NCBI GenBank assembly: GCA_015680685.1
Contig: MNCI01037638.1
Coordinates: forward strand, 171,994-235,993
DNA length: 64,000 nucleotides
Source: Gnetum montanum
Lineage: Eukaryota; Streptophyta; Gnetopsida; Gnetales; Gnetaceae
Direction of reading: 5' to 3'
Below, piece by piece: positions 45,961-60,256 of this stretch. A program made the translations under genes and the position numbers. The notes under the pieces are model-generated. The model made no database searches, was not told the origin of the DNA, and saw only the letters and a list, made by a program, of their open reading frames with translations. How positions within the stretch are numbered: the first letter of the stretch is position 1; every line of letters begins with the position of its first letter.

Positions 45961-48900
45961 ATCCCTAGACACCTAGTGTCCTTACCTTGTATCAATCCCT
46001 AACTAAGTGAAGCGTAAGCGTTTCTTCTTGTCTTCCTCTTTTCATAAGAGTAAAAGAAGCAAAATAGCATCCACTAGAGTATAAAAAAATAGACATGGAT
46101 ATAGTAATTAGTTTGAAACTAAGAGTATGATGTTGACCAACCAACAAGAAAGATAAAATGTAAACTAAGAGTATGACGTTGACTAACCAAAAAGAAGGAA
46201 GCTCTCCACAAAAAAAATAAAGTGAAGTTTGTTACATAAGCACCATAAGCAATAACAATGTAAGTGCAAGACCATAATCCCTCAAGCTAAACATAAACTC
46301 TAAAGTAGCTAAAGATGTGTTGTAAATGTGTAGAGAACCTACGATGGAGAAAGTCCCCACCAAAAGTAGCCTAAAGTGTAAATGTCATCCATTACATGTT
46401 TTTATAATTAACATATAAGAATAAACAAATTGGTAGCTAATGGGCCTACACCCCCTACCCGTAACAAGCATATGAAGAGGAAATGGATTGTTCCATGAGT
46501 TGTATAAGTGCTCTAAGTGGCTTAGTGCAAGAATGACCAGATTATCATATAAGTTGAATCCTTGAGTGTCTTAGTGCAACTATATTTCTTAGCATCTTAG
46601 TTCCAAATTACATTACATTACTCTTATTACATCACAAAGAATTCTAACTTTTCAGAGTTCTTTGTATACAAATGGTTTAAGCTTGGGACTAATAAATCTC
46701 TATCTACAAATGGTTCAAGCTTGGATTTTTCCATACTGTAACATACCTTAACATAATTGCACACATTTTTGTTGTTGGTAACAACACAATACATAAAATA
46801 TCATTAAAAACAATCAGGGAAGTGATTGGACTACACAGTCAACTTATGGTTCATATGAAGTCAAATGTTTTGGTTGATAAAGTAAAATTGGTAAGGTTGG
46901 CCTATGTCCAATCACCATCCCCTACTGGTCATGCATGTAGGAGAGCATTGCACCTCACATTGATTCAGTCACTTTCCTAATGGAACCTAGCAGCCATGGT
47001 TTTCTCCTGTAGATAACCTAAGTTAAGTAAGTATTGGCCGAAAAGGAGTGTCCATTAATTCATAGTAGTAAGTGCTTCGAAGTGTCCTTCAATTCATGTT
47101 AGTAAGTGCTTTGATACTATGAGACATGACCTTGATTTAATAAAGCAATTTTGCTCTCTTGTATGCTACATAAAACACTATGTAACTAGCTACATGCTAT
47201 GCTAAGTAACAAGGAAGGATTTTTTCTAGACTAATAGGCATCAGAAGGTGGAGTGATAGCTCCTATGCTCATGAACCTCAACTCACTAGACATTACTTTT
47301 CCACTTGCTTTGATACACCTTTTCATCATGGGGAAAAGCCAAGAAACAGGATTTATCGATGAGATGTTATTATATAACAAAACAACATTTCAATAATGGT
47401 TGTGGAAGTAGAGAAGGGTCCTCAATGTTGGGTAGTTATGAGCACCCGTACAAGTGCTAACAACTAAAATAGAGAAACATTGAAGTAAATGGGAGGGTGA
47501 TTGGAGTAGGAATGATGCTACATTAGTGGGGAATGAGTTACCAACCCTTGATGTGAAGCTCATTGTAGTAGTATGTGCATACTAAAGTATCTCCTAGTAT
47601 TTCTAGCATTCTAACTAATATTGTATGCATGGGCTTGTTGAGCCCTAATACTATAAGTAACCCTTAGGTGGGAGTCCAACCTTATATATAGTGTTGTATA
47701 TGATTGTATCTACTTAGAGTGTAAAATTACTTATGCCCTTAATTGTAAGTCATCTTAGGATGCTATGGAGAAAAGAGTTGGAGAATATTCCTTTGCCAGT
47801 AATTAAGTCAGTCCAACCAAGCCTTGATAAAGTTTGGTCGGTATGCTAAAGTCCATTTAGGAGCTAGTGAGTACATGAAGCTAGAATGGCCCACAGTAAG
47901 TGCAAATCTCTCATGAAGCATGAGCCTCATCCTTTGAGAGGTTCAAGAAGAAGTTCATGCTTCAGCCTAGGCCCATGAACCCCTAAAAAGGTCACGTTAT
48001 AAGATGACCTTCTAAAAGGGCTAGCCTCCCCTATCAGGTGGTTTTAGTTTGGTCTAGGCTAGCTACTTGCATTTTTCCACTTGAAAATAGTTTGATGCTT
48101 CTTTGGGTTAAAGCAAGGAGTCAATAGCTTCTTTGGGTCTTTCCGAGGTATACCCCCGTGGGTGGCATAAGGCCAAGTGTTGGGGATGAATTTGGTGGAT
48201 GTTCTACTTCCTAAAAAAGGTGTTGGAAGGAAGATGGTTGGTAGCATGTCGTTGGCCCCTTCTATGGCATAGGCAAAGTCCTAGACCTTTAGTCTAGGTA
48301 AATGTCAGGTAACCAAAATAGGTACAAGAAAAAGAAAATGATACCAAGTGCATGTATTCTTATGAAAAGGTTACACCAGGTTCATTTCATGGAAATGCTT
48401 AGCTTTTCATTTCTAGCAAATGCTTGAAACACTTATCAAGGGTTTCACCTCTAGTTGCGTCACTTTCCACAAGGTTTGATTGGTTGCATTTCTAGAAAAC
48501 ACTTTCCACAAGGATTGATTTGATATAAGCATTTCATGGCGGTTAGTAACCACCTTCCCATATGTAGTATCTCTGTAGGATGTAGTTGTAATCATCAGAA
48601 TATGGTTCTTGTGGGTCTATCATTATATCGTGAAGGAATGCGAGATGAGTAGGTGAGGGGAAGCTCTACAAAGATTGACATGTAAGCATGTAACAAGAAC
48701 ATGTGAGTTGCATACTGGGAAGGGGCACTACTTGGTCAATCACTAGGTCATAGGTTTGGGGCATGGTTCACTAGTGAACTTTTATCACTATAGGTGGGAG
48801 TGGGATGGTGGGTTCACTAGTTCACTAGTAGGGGTAGGGTAGGAAGGCCTAGTTTTACAGGTTCACTAGGTCCACTTACATTAGCAACCTTTGTTTCTTG

Positions 48901-51900
48901 GGCAAGCCTTTTTATATGTAGAAATTGATGACATAACATAACATAACATTTTTGTAACATCATTACAAATAAGTCACATTACATGGATGATATAATTTTG
49001 ATAATGAAGTTCAAGGGATGGTTAAAGAAATAGCACAAGACAACTCTGGATAACATATTTAATGACGTGGCATGAAAACAAAGTTACTTTATATAAAAAA
49101 GAAACAAAGTAGCCATGAAAATGAAGTCACTTTATTGCATTATATATGAGTTGGAACCACTTTCTAGAAAAGTTTCATGTTTTAAATAAACATGAATGCT
49201 TCACTTTATGGGTAGTTCTAGAGGTTTAGCCCTTTCTTGTAGATAGACAAGTCAGTTACGTGAAAGGCACAACTTTCATGAGACCTAGAACATAGATGGA
49301 CTTGGCACTTACCTACAAAGCCAGAATAGAAGTGGAACGAAGAAGGTTAAAACTACTATTGATATGAAAGTAGGCAGCATTACAATAAACTAGGTATCAT
49401 GAAAAGGTTGCACCATTCTTGCAACCTTTCAGTTGTTCATGAATGACCACTTATGCTACCTCCACCTATCCACCTGCTTCACCTACCCTTTCACCGTTTA
49501 TAGTAACCATTACAATTTTCTCTATTACATATGTTATAAAACAAAAAACTCATTCTATTAAAAAAGAAAGCAAACCTGTGTTACTTTGCAGTTAGTTTAT
49601 GTATTCAAGCTTGCTTGTGATTGTTTTATATAATATACATACTTTATGTTTGTTATCAAACATTCAATTCATTAGAAAACAAACTATTTTCATCTAAAGT
49701 GAGATGTTGATGGGTTGGTTTCCAACAATTGTTCAAGTGTTTTCCTAGGTTGATCAAGTGCAAGTCCCATTTTATAAAAGAGGCCTAGTAAAACCAAATT
49801 CAAAAATGGTTGAAATGTTGATCAAAACTCATGGTTGATATTGCTGCATTTCATAAAAGTCCATAGGGCATCGCAAAAACAAGTTTGAAAAAAAGGTGAT
49901 GTTTTCCCATGATTTTTGCTATAGACATATTTATTTTCATAATAGTAGAATAGAATAGAATATGTACCTAGAATAGAATAGAATCCAATATATGAAATGG
50001 TTGTATTTTAATGGTATGGTTTTTTCCTGAGTTAATCAAGTGCAAATCCCTCTTTTTCTGCCAGGTCGAATCTTTGTCTTTTTTTATACATAAGGATGAG
50101 ACCTTAGGAGTTGGTTGTCAGTAGTTACCCTCCTCCCACTAATAGAGAACTACATGCTACGTGAAGGCCTAGACTACACCAACTAGTATTGGAATCCGTT
50201 CTATATCTCCTATGCTTATTAAAAACATTATCTATTTTACACTTGCAATGTGAAATACCTTTGATACATGCAATGGACGTTAGTAAAAGGGACTGAGCAT
50301 TGTCAAGTGAGATAGACCAACAAAATAGGTAGTACTAGTAAAGGTCTTAGTAGAGGTCTAATTGAAATGAATGTGAACTACCCTTATGTCAAGTAAGTGG
50401 ATAGATTGGTGCTCATTGCAGAGAGAGATGAAACCACTTAGATACATAAGTACTATCATGGTTGGTGTATCCTTGTATGTAGGTAGGATCAAACTATCGA
50501 AAAACCATTAAATTTATACTTCCACTCAACCATCACTTGATTTTTGTTACTACTAATCAGAAAACACTGGAGAAGGACTTGTTCCCCCCAATAGTGGTTG
50601 ATATAGCTATTAGTCAATTCCCATTTCATAGGGGAACTTGGGGCAAAAGAATCATTCCTACTCCACAATAGAAAATGCTTTCCTATACTAAGAAGTTTGA
50701 CCATCTAGATTAGCTTACTTATCAGTAAGGTTAAAATGCAAGCTTCATGAAGGAATCAGAGAAAGCTTCTTGTTTACCATGAGCCAAGAGCAAGTGGTCT
50801 ACTTGTATGCACTATGCTCATGCATTATTTAGTTTAGAAACTATTTAGTTAGTTTAGTTTAGCCACCTTTTCTACACTTAACAAAGTCTATCTTCCTAGT
50901 GTTAGTTATCAAGTATAAACTACTTTTCACTCTCATAAGTATATGTCTGTGTATACGTAGCATGCCAACAGTACTCCTTGTCATAGATGGAAAGTTGCCT
51001 ACTTACTTACTTACATACTTACTTATAGTAATCCATCATCATGTCAAATGTGCCTATCATTTTTTTGATATGTTTTTGTAGTGTTCCCATCTAGGTTCTA
51101 CTATCGATAGAGTGTATCCCATACCAAGTATGCAAGGGTAATGTTGTCTGGTTTGGCTTGTTCTGAAAGGATAATGTTATCGGTTCAGTAGTGTAACACA
51201 TCCCTATGGGTTAATTGTGAAGGTAACAAATGGTTTTTTATAAGTATAAAAGTGAAATGGTTTCATCCTTTGGATGTGCTAAAAAACTATATAAAGCTAT
51301 TCCTAAGTATAATTGAAATGTAAAATTATAACCAGTTGGTTCTAGCTTGTGAATGTAAGTTCTGGAGTTGCATGAAGCCATGGAACACAAGCATGATTAA
51401 TGATTTTTTTCTCCCTCCTAGGTACTGTAAATGAACCTTTCATAGATAAGCAAGCCCATCTTGGTGCCTAATCATCATATTAAATAAACACATTGCTTCA
51501 TCCTACAGGCACAGTGCACTCTTGTCTTTGTTAAAGGTTTAATAGCTACCATTTGCATAGTACTCCACTCTCCTTTTACTATAAGGGAAAGGAATCTCCA
51601 TAAGCACAACTTTCCTTCTATCAATATAGGTCCATCATTAAAATAACTTTCCCAAGTTAGTCACCATGTCCCTTAGCCTTGTGTAAAAGCCTTCCTATAG
51701 AGATAATCAACCATCTATTCACTACCACGCTAGTCAATGATTTGTATACTTATGTTCAATGGTCCTAGCTGAACATTTTTTAGGATTCTTGGTACAAGTT
51801 CTTAGTTTGAAGTCCCCATGTCCATTTCATGTTTGTGAAATGTAGTGAGCATACACTTAAAAATAATATGAAAAGGGTTCTAGCATACAAAGTAGCATCA

Positions 51901-53064
51901 AAGGAGTGTAGCACTTAGGAAACACCCCTAATCCAAGCTCCATACCAAGTAGCTCGTATGGTTTAGTGCATAGCATCTAGCATGTCATACCTAAAACTTT
52001 TTAATGCTTTTGTAGTCTAAGTGTGTGGGCAATTCGTCGAGATGAGGAATGTTCCCTTTTTCTGAAGCCAGGGAAGTATGGCTAGTGTAGTCTACATCCA
52101 AGTCAATGTGACCAACTCGTTGGCATTTAACTAAGAGTATGCTTACTTACTAAGGGTTCAATGGCCCCTATCCTACCTCAACATGTGTTCCATGATGTAG
52201 AAAAAATCAACATTGGATGATGTAGATGAGGTTATCAACTTTGTAGGCCCTCCAACCTTAGGCCAAGAAATCACCTACTCCCTTCTACATTGGTAGTTAA
52301 ACTAGGTTGATCCCCTATCCTTATGGCATAGAAAATGTTCTTGAACCTCCATGAAGTCCATGAATCATAGTTATTGATGACATTGATCAGGGAGCAAATG
52401 AGCCAAATTTCTTACTATATGATGGTGGGAAACCTAGTAATAAGCGAAAGGGATTTCAGGTTAGCTTCAAGTTCTACTAAAGCTTGCGTTGTCTCATACA
52501 TTGCCTACAAACCAAGTGAATTATTCATTGACATTTTTGTAGATCACTTCTATGCTAAGTATTGAAGCCTTTCATTTCATGATACCAACATAGGACTATT
52601 CAAGTTCACAATGAACCTGACAAGAGGACCATGTCAGCATGTTAGGTGGTAGTCGAAAATGAAGCATTTGACTGGCTCATGAGACTGTTAACTTTTTATG
52701 GTAAAATTATCAAATTAGGGAATAGTAACATGGACCAGCATAGTTGCCCACCATGATTCCCTATTTTCTTTACCAAGCTAACCACCACATCCAACCACAA
52801 TGGGTTGTCAACCCTTCCCTTTTGATCCTTGTCTAGCTAATCAACCACTAAAGGTCCAATAAAAAACCATATGAGTTGAGACTAATCTACTTTTTCATCA
52901 GAACGTCCAACAATGTCAACCCTTTCATCAGGGATTTTGCACCCTTCCTGCAAATCTACACATAATAACAATGCAATATAAGAAACATTAGCACCTAACA
53001 CATGATTGACATCTAACACATGGAGTATAAATCTAGATTGCATCGTCGACTAGCGTTTGGTTCT

Positions 53065-53606
53065 TATGAAACTGAATGTTTTATCTATGATAAAACCAAA
53101 GGTGTCAAGGTAGCCTATGTCCAATTACTTGAAACTGCACCATCTCGATAGGGCAAAGAGTGTTGCACCTTACGTTAAAAGAGGCTCTATGCAGGTTTAT
53201 GGAACCTAGCAAGGTTTTCTTCCCTGCCAAGGATGTCTTATGTCGTATTTGTAAAATACATTGCAATTGGTTTTGAGTGAGAAATCACTCCATTCATGGA
53301 CATGAGTAAATTATTTGACACCATGAAACATGCTATAGTGATAAACCAACTATCAGAAGCTAGAGCTCCCCCTTGCCTGGTATTAAACAACAACTAAAAA
53401 AACTAATCGATAGATACATGCATAGTGAGATACATGACAAGGAGGGTGAAGAACTAATAGTAATTGAGGTGGTATTGGTAACCCAATCCCCTATGTTCAT
53501 GAACATATATTTAACACCCCTAGAAATAGCCTGCAATAATGTGTATTACCTTCGATATGCTAATGACACCATCATAAAAATCTGGGTACGAGCCAAGAGA
53601 GTTTGA
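53065..53606 (+). pseudogene. reverse-transcriptase-like remnant (block B copy)
   Basis: MDMSKLFDTMKHAIVINQL (about 53298-53354) resembles RT palm motif A (FDT-x-x-H). After a frame change, an open stretch 53373-53606 reads KQQLKKLIDRYMH, then QSPMFMNIYLTPLEIACN, then YLRYANDTIIKI, matching the order (PQG)SP, N-IY, Y-x-D-D of reverse transcriptases. The box is YAND, with Asn (53562-53564) for the first Asp. Both group-II-like and non-LTR RTs are possible; the segment is too short to decide by eye. Confidence 0.55.
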
Positions 53607-53635
53607 AATGCCCTCTGGCTGCTACTTCTGCTACT

Positions 53636-55766
53636 ACTTGCTTAGCACTTTAATTTGATTTTAAGTTTGTTAGAAAGTGGAAAAAATTAGATGTTTTTGG
53701 GGGTTGGAATTTCTATGTAATGTAATAAACATTCAAATTCATGGAGGTTGAAAAGGCTAAATGTTAGAACTTCCACAACATTAGGCTTGCATGAGGACAA
53801 CAAGGTGTATGCTTTAACTACTAAATTACCTTTTCAATATTTTCATTATTATTTTAATGTTTTATTATCATTATGTCAACATCTTTGCAAGTGTTTTAAT
53901 GCATCTCAACTTACTAGCATGGTTGGTACTATACTGCATGTTTAGGTGTGTTAATGGTGCTAGTTACCATTTACAAGTGCTCAGGTAATAAGGCTTTGAT
54001 GTTTTTGCTCATGTTAAAATGCAAATATTTATTAGATGGAAAATATGGTCACCTTCCAATATCAACGATAAGATTCACAGATATCAAATTGGCATCTTTG
54101 CTTATAGTAGCAAAAATACTACTACTAGCTTAGAATATATATATATATATATAATTGGTCAAGATGATTTTAAAGAAGATGATGTTAACCAAGCTTGACT
54201 ATAGAATGAGGTAACAAGATAACTAAAAATGGAATCACTCATCCCTCCTCTATTTCTTTACCACTTACCTAATTTAGTTTTACCCTCTTGGTCAAATTGG
54301 AGTGAATGGTTGCTACTTTAACGTTAAATGTCACAATTCCTGTGGGTGCCATAATAAGTAAAGCATTATGTTTTTCATGGAAATATTTTTTGAAATGTAC
54401 CAAATTCATAGTCAAGTTATAATTAATTTTTCAAAAAGTAAAGATTAAAAGAAATAGTTTCATTTTAATTAACTCCCATTATAATTTTGTTTTTGAAATG
54501 GTAATCAATGTGCACTTAACTATATAGAATAATGTTTAGCCCAAACTCATGTGGAATGCTCATGTTATAAGTTTTAGGTTGCATAATAAATAAAAGAATG
54601 CTCATGTGTGTTATAAAATAGAGTTCCATGAAAATCTTATAATTTTAATCACGATTTAAGCATGTACTTACTAATCTATATTTGTCATCATGTTGCAACA
54701 TTGTGAAAAAAATAAGCTTAAAATAAAAATATTGGCACTATATATTAGAAAACCTTTGTATAATGTCAATAATCATATGCTATGTTTTATAATCAGTGAT
54801 AACATGGAAGCACCAAAGGGTGTACCCAAGCCAACTTGGGACTAAGGCCTCTTTATGGGTAACTAAATATAGATTTCAATTAAAAATATAGAGAACCTTC
54901 TATAAACTTAGAAAAGTTTGCAAAATAAAAAACATAACAATATTGCAACTATAATTTACCTATTGATTTAGGAACATAAAAGTTACTACAAATTTGATTC
55001 ATGTCTCACTTTTAAAATTTGATTTGCTGAAAGTTTTATTTTTGTTACAAGTTTTGCAATTAAAGTAAAACTTCTAACCATAAGTTTTGTGATCTCTATG
55101 AATCACAAAAACATGTTTCAGGACCATCACTGAGATTTTTCTGAACCTTAGCTGATGATTGACATTTGATGTTTAGTTGAAGTTCTCATACATTTGGAAA
55201 CATGATCATTAATACCCAGATCATGGAAACTATAATTTTTCTTGGAGTGAGACATTACAAAATAGTGGTCATATGTAACAATGATTTCTCGTAGTTTGCT
55301 CAAGGAAAAATTCATCTTGTTAGACACTTTAAAATCCAATGGTTTGAATATCCTACACATTTAGTAATTACCTAAAAAGAAATGGTGTACCTCAATAGTT
55401 TCTACGGGCCTAGTCATTGATTCCAATAACATTTCCAAATGTGATGGCATCAATTAGCCTTGCAAGCATGAAGTTGTTGGAATTTTTAGAGTATAAATAT
55501 ATAAAATTTACTTTGGCACTCTAGATTATAGCTTGTAGACCAATAGACATGAGTTTTCCTTTTTGCATGCATCCTACTGGTTCTGATTCCTTGATGCTTT
55601 ATTTCCAAATGTGATGATTCGTAAAGATTTTATAGATACATATATTTCTTCAACATAGCCAATCCCATTTTTTTAGATAAGATTAAGATGATGATTTCTA
55701 TTAACAAGACTCTAGCTTATAAACAAACATATATTGACATACCATGGAATCCTTCATGACATCATT
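53636..55766. other. AT-rich spacer, no counterpart in block A
   Basis: No supported gene. Includes a (TA)n microsatellite at about 54135-54153. It occupies the same position as 8690-9590 in block A but with unrelated sequence. Confidence 0.55.
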
Positions 55767-58433
55767 CCATAGGGTTAGAATCCTTACCAGAGCACATGTT
55801 TGACAATCAAAAAATGCCTAACTTCTTGAATATGGCTTTATGCATGGTATCATCTCTTTTGAAGTGTTCATGAAGCTTATATATAATATTGTCCTTGATC
55901 TCTCCCTTCAAGTGAAATGATAATACAATGGCCTGATAAGTAAAATGGTGTAGCCATTGTTGTTCAGACAATAATGGTGCCCTAGTTTGTATTTGAAAGC
56001 ATGTGACATCTAATAACATTGTTGTCCAATCTAATAAAAAAATTCCAACATCACTTGAATTTTCAATGGAAAATCTTGGTGTAACAAGACTATCAGTACC
56101 AAGAGATCATAATTTCATATGTCTTGAATTTCATACAGCCTCATTAGTGCTTGCAGAAATGTTCAACTTCTTTATTCCTAATATATCAATCTTCAAAATA
56201 GAATTAAGATTGTCAACATTATTTGAATGTATAGTAACAATTTTGTGTTTAGTAAACTTTGCTTTTGTTAATGAGTTCATTAGGGAAAAAGGGATATCAT
56301 CAAGATGTAGACTTTCAGTATTTGATGATGATGGTGACTATGTATACCTAAGTTTCTCCTTGTTATACCTATTTTTTCTTGACTTTGTGATTGATGATTT
56401 AGGGTTAAAATTTGAATCATAGCCTTCATCATCATCCTCATTTGATTGGCTTTCCTTCCTCTTGATATCATGACATGATTTTGTTTTCTGGCCTAGCTTA
56501 GATTTCTAAGATGTTGGTTCTAATAATTTCAACATTTTCAAAGGTTTGGAATTGGAGTAATCATAGGAGACTAAAGTAAAATCCTTGAAATTGCTGTGCC
56601 ATTTATCTATTCTCTATTCTATCAATTTTGTTTTCTTATTTTCTTCAAGCCTTTGTTTAACAAAAGGTCCAAAACGTTGCTGCCCACAAGAAAAGAATAA
56701 GTCAGATTTGAAATGGAATACAAATATATTTTTTATTAATGAATTTTATTTTTTACTTATTCAAGAAAAAATATATATATATAACATGTTAGCATACAAA
56801 ACTAGATTCAATTTAACATTCAAATAACATGTAGAGTCAAGATTGGGACATGTCCATCCACATTGAATTGATTTGCTATGAAAGCAACAAGAACATTCAA
56901 CATGCTAAATCATATTTTGCCACAAAATCTAATATTTTTTTTATTTTCCCTTCAATAAGACCATCTGGGTCTATTGAACCCTCTCAAAATATTTTTCAAC
57001 TCAAATACAAATTTCAATAGGGGAAAAACATGAATAAGATAAAGCGGTAATATACAATGATACTAAACGTAGTAAATAAGCTCCTAAAAAAGAGTAAAAA
57101 CATGATAATAAACTAATTTTTATTCCAAAATAAATGTCCAAGGAAAAGTAACAATAATCAAGATGGAACATTGAAGTATAAAATTAAAAGAAAGAGCCCA
57201 AATCTTAGCCATGGAATGAGGTTAACATAATTAGTAATGACCTTAGCAGAAAAAGGAGCAATAACTAGTGTTCAACCTAAGTGCTAGTTAAATAAGAAGT
57301 TCAGCATAATCCCCAAAACATTTCACTCAAAATGATATTCTAATTATAAAATTATTCAAAGTCAATGTGAAACTAGATAAGAAACACTACCATAAACATT
57401 GGTTAGGCCAACCACTCAAAGAAAACCTAGAAAATTCCAATCCTAAAACCCAAAAAGATTAAAAAATAGAACACCTATGTAATCCCAAAAGTCATAAAGG
57501 AACAACTATCCTAAAAGTAAGCACAAAACCGATAAGATACCTCAAAAATTAATCATAATCATTCTGTGGAAACAACAATTTTCAAAATAGAACTAAGCAA
57601 CCATCATTCCCAAAGGTTCTAAAATACATACCTTTTTACAAATCCATGAAATACTGAAAAACAATAACCATACATCAAGAAACAATTACCTTGAAAATAA
57701 TTACAAAACACATAAAATACCAAAGAAAAAAAAGTCATAATCATTCTGCATAAACAACAATTTTGAAAATAGAAATATAATCATCCTTCTCAAATGTTCT
57801 AAACCACACACTATTTTACAAAACTAATGAAATGCCCAAAAATCATAGCAATACATTACAAAAAATCATCTAAAAAGAATTAGAGATCTTGTAAAATACC
57901 AAACAAAAATAATCAACCATTTTGCATAAACAACAATATCAAAAACACACCTAAGCAACAATCATTCTCAAATGTTCTAAAACAAATCTTGTGCTGTAAA
58001 ACCCATGAAATTCCCAAAACCAATAATGATAACCATTTTGCAAAGACAATAATTTCACCAAAAACACAACCAAGCAACCATGATTCTCAAAATCTGTAAA
58101 ATAGACATACATTTTTATAGGGCCCCCAGCCTTGGTCATTGAAGAAGTTGAGGTTGAAATGGAGTTTGCTAGAATGGAAGTAATCCTTATGATGGCTATT
58201 GAAGAGGAAAACTCAAACCTACTGCATCTCCTGCAAATGCGTAGAAATGGAGCTAGTGGTGACCTAGCCTACCCACCATCCATTATGCATTTTTACCTCC
58301 ATGTGTACCCCATCCCTGTAAGATTGTATATACATGTTCTTCCCTAGATGACTATTAGGCCTTAGTTGGTTCTTTTGCACTCTATCTTTTCTAGGCACCT
58401 ACAATTCATATCCTTTTTTCTATCCATTATCAT
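55767..58433 (+). repeat. duplicated block B, segment 2 (partner 9592-12245)
   Basis: Direct partner of 9592-12245, cut at 58433/58434 by the LTR of the second Gypsy element. Its continuation should lie beyond that element, outside the window. Confidence 0.88.
55770..56660 (-). pseudogene. host-gene-like fragment, block B copy
   Basis: Copy of the minus-strand fragment at 9600-10500. Here the C-terminal part is open from 56019 to 55807 (70 aa) and reads TRAPLLSEQQW, HHFTYQAIVLSFHLKGEI and KLHEHFKRDD, uninterrupted where the A copy has a stop. The N-terminal basic part is at about 56430-56290. The function is unknown. Confidence 0.4.
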
Positions 58434-60003
58434 TGAAACACCATAGAAATTGCGAATCGGCCTCAGGTGAAGATTCATGATTCGGGCGAAGGTTTGAGAT
58501 GGAAATCCAGAAGACAGAGCAGGGTGAATAGGCATGCAGTATCAAGTCTCCAAGTTCCTTACAGATTTCAATCTTACTGTGTTTTCTTTCTTTACGCTAC
58601 ATTACACAACATCGTGTAGTGTCGCTCAGTGTAACTCTGTTTAACGTAGCCCGCTAATAGAAAGTAACTTACTTCGGCAATTTTGATGAAGTTTAGACTT
58701 GTCCCATATTCTGCTAAGTCTTTTGTTCAAGACTGAGTTTATGCTCCGTTACGCAGAGCAGCGTAACGAGCTTCAAGAAAAGCAAAGTTAGAGTCAAAGG
58801 AAGTGCGGCAGATTAATCTCTTCTTTTTTACAAATTGGCTGCTTTACGCTCATTATGCTACGTAGCGTTGACAAGTGTAATTTATTGTAAAGTTGATCAT
58901 TTTTTATGCTCTATTATGCTTCGCGGTGTGAATGAGCGTAAAACAGCTTGAATCAACTACTTACATGCTTTATTGCACTCTGCCACACAACAAAGCTTAA
59001 ACAAGTGTAGTACAGCATAAAACCGGCTAAAGCAGTACCAGATACACACCTATTATCCACATGCACAATACGCTGATAAGCGTATTGTGCGTAATCATGA
59101 AGCAACTTTAGCGGAAGTGGTCGACAGTGTACTTTGCCCCCCTTCCCAAAAACGTGATGTGACATGACCAATTTCAACATAAATTTTACCAAGTCAATGG
59201 TATTTTGAAGGTTCAGGACACGTGTCATCAGGGCCATGCCTTCTCCACATGTTGTCGAGCTTATAAATACTCCAGTTGGCGAAGAAATAAAGGATCAGCA
59301 TCTTCAACTTTTGGCAGTTATCACCTTTGAGCAGAGACAGGAGACATCTTTGATCATTGACAGCAGGAGCGATTAGTCCTTTGGCGAAGATACAGTTCTC
59401 CATTGGCGATCGTTGGCAGTTTGAGCAGAGACTACCAAAGGTAGAGGGAACAGATCAGAGATCAAGAGATCATCTAGTGTGGTTGGCAAGATCTATCGAT
59501 CAGAAACAGTTGATCGATAGACATTCAGGCTTGACCTTCCTTGCATCCCATCTTTGGCTTACGAGGTAGATCGAACTCCATTCTGTACTCCTTGTTGAAC
59601 AGCTTTCTTGTTATTTTGTGTATGCTTTACACAAGATAAGAAGAGCTTTTCCATTGGAACTTTGTATACAATATAGTCAGTTTTCGGGTCAAAGTACAGA
59701 TCTTGGAATTGCGCATTTTTTTTAAAATCCGATCCTTCTTGTCATGTTGACGTTGTTGTTATTCCAATTTCTCTACATTGTTTTCTTCTCCTTTTGTGAT
59801 TCATCGAATCAGATTGTTCCATGGAATATCTATAATATTCATCGATTTACTGATTGAGTAAGTCCCTGTTTGATCGACAAGACTATTTAGGGCACCGCAG
59901 ATTTTTTTTCTCTAGCACGGCCCTCACACAGATCCGTAGTTAAGACTGTGTACATGGATTTTTGTTTGGTATTTTCCAGCTACCGACATTTTTCGTCGTT
60001 ACA
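58434..60003 (+). repeat. 5' LTR of the second Gypsy element
   Basis: Starts TGAAAC at the exact point where block A/B similarity stops, and ends GTTACA six bases before the PBS. Length is about 1570 bp. A TATA box lies at 59261-59268. The GC-rich repeated words GCGTAA/TACGC at 58590-59100 may be U3 elements. The matching 3' LTR is outside the window, so the start is supported by the junction and the end by the PBS. Confidence 0.8.
59261..59268 (+). promoter_or_regulatory. TATA box of the second Gypsy LTR
   Basis: TTATAAAT, about 830 bp into the LTR and followed by GC-balanced DNA, a plausible U3/R promoter. Confidence 0.55.
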
Positions 60004-60009
60004 GTTTTC

Positions 60010-60026
60010 TGGTGCTAGAAGGAGGG
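60010..60026 (+). promoter_or_regulatory. primer binding site
   Basis: TGGTGCTAGAAGGAGGG begins with TGG as expected for pairing with a tRNA CCA end. Similar TGGCGCTAGAAGGAGGG sites occur in plant Gypsy elements. The primer tRNA is not assigned here. Confidence 0.65.
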
Positions 60027-60256
60027 CTTAGGCTCCGATTCGTATTTTCTACGGGTAGCCCTATAAGCGATCTGTACCTGCATCTCTAAAAACATAAACG
60101 TAATACCTCTAGGGAAGTTTACGAAAAATCGTGGGGTGTAGATCGGTCACAGTAACGATTCCCTTGGAATCCTACAGGGTAAAAAGCCTAATCGTGATCT
60201 TCTTTTTCCATTGCCTTTTAGATCCAGCCGCTTATTATCATTAATCTATCTGACCA

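Larger units (their letters stand above)
43918..53635 (+). repeat. duplicated block B, segment 1 (partner 2648-8690)
   Basis: Direct-orientation partner of block A. The first 160 bp (43918-44075) match 2648-2810, and similarity resumes at 45965 and continues to 53635. Stretches without counterpart in A are about 44080-45960, 47185-48195, 50345-50885 and 52040-52330. The internal repeat unit recurs at 46850-47025 and 53065-53245. An RT remnant near the end (53290-53606) is better preserved than in A. Confidence 0.85.

Noticed and set aside
55807-56019. QLQ domain of a growth-regulating factor (RAPLLSEQQW...QAIV)
   Set aside because: Residue spacing after QW differs from QLQ and no WRC domain is present nearby.
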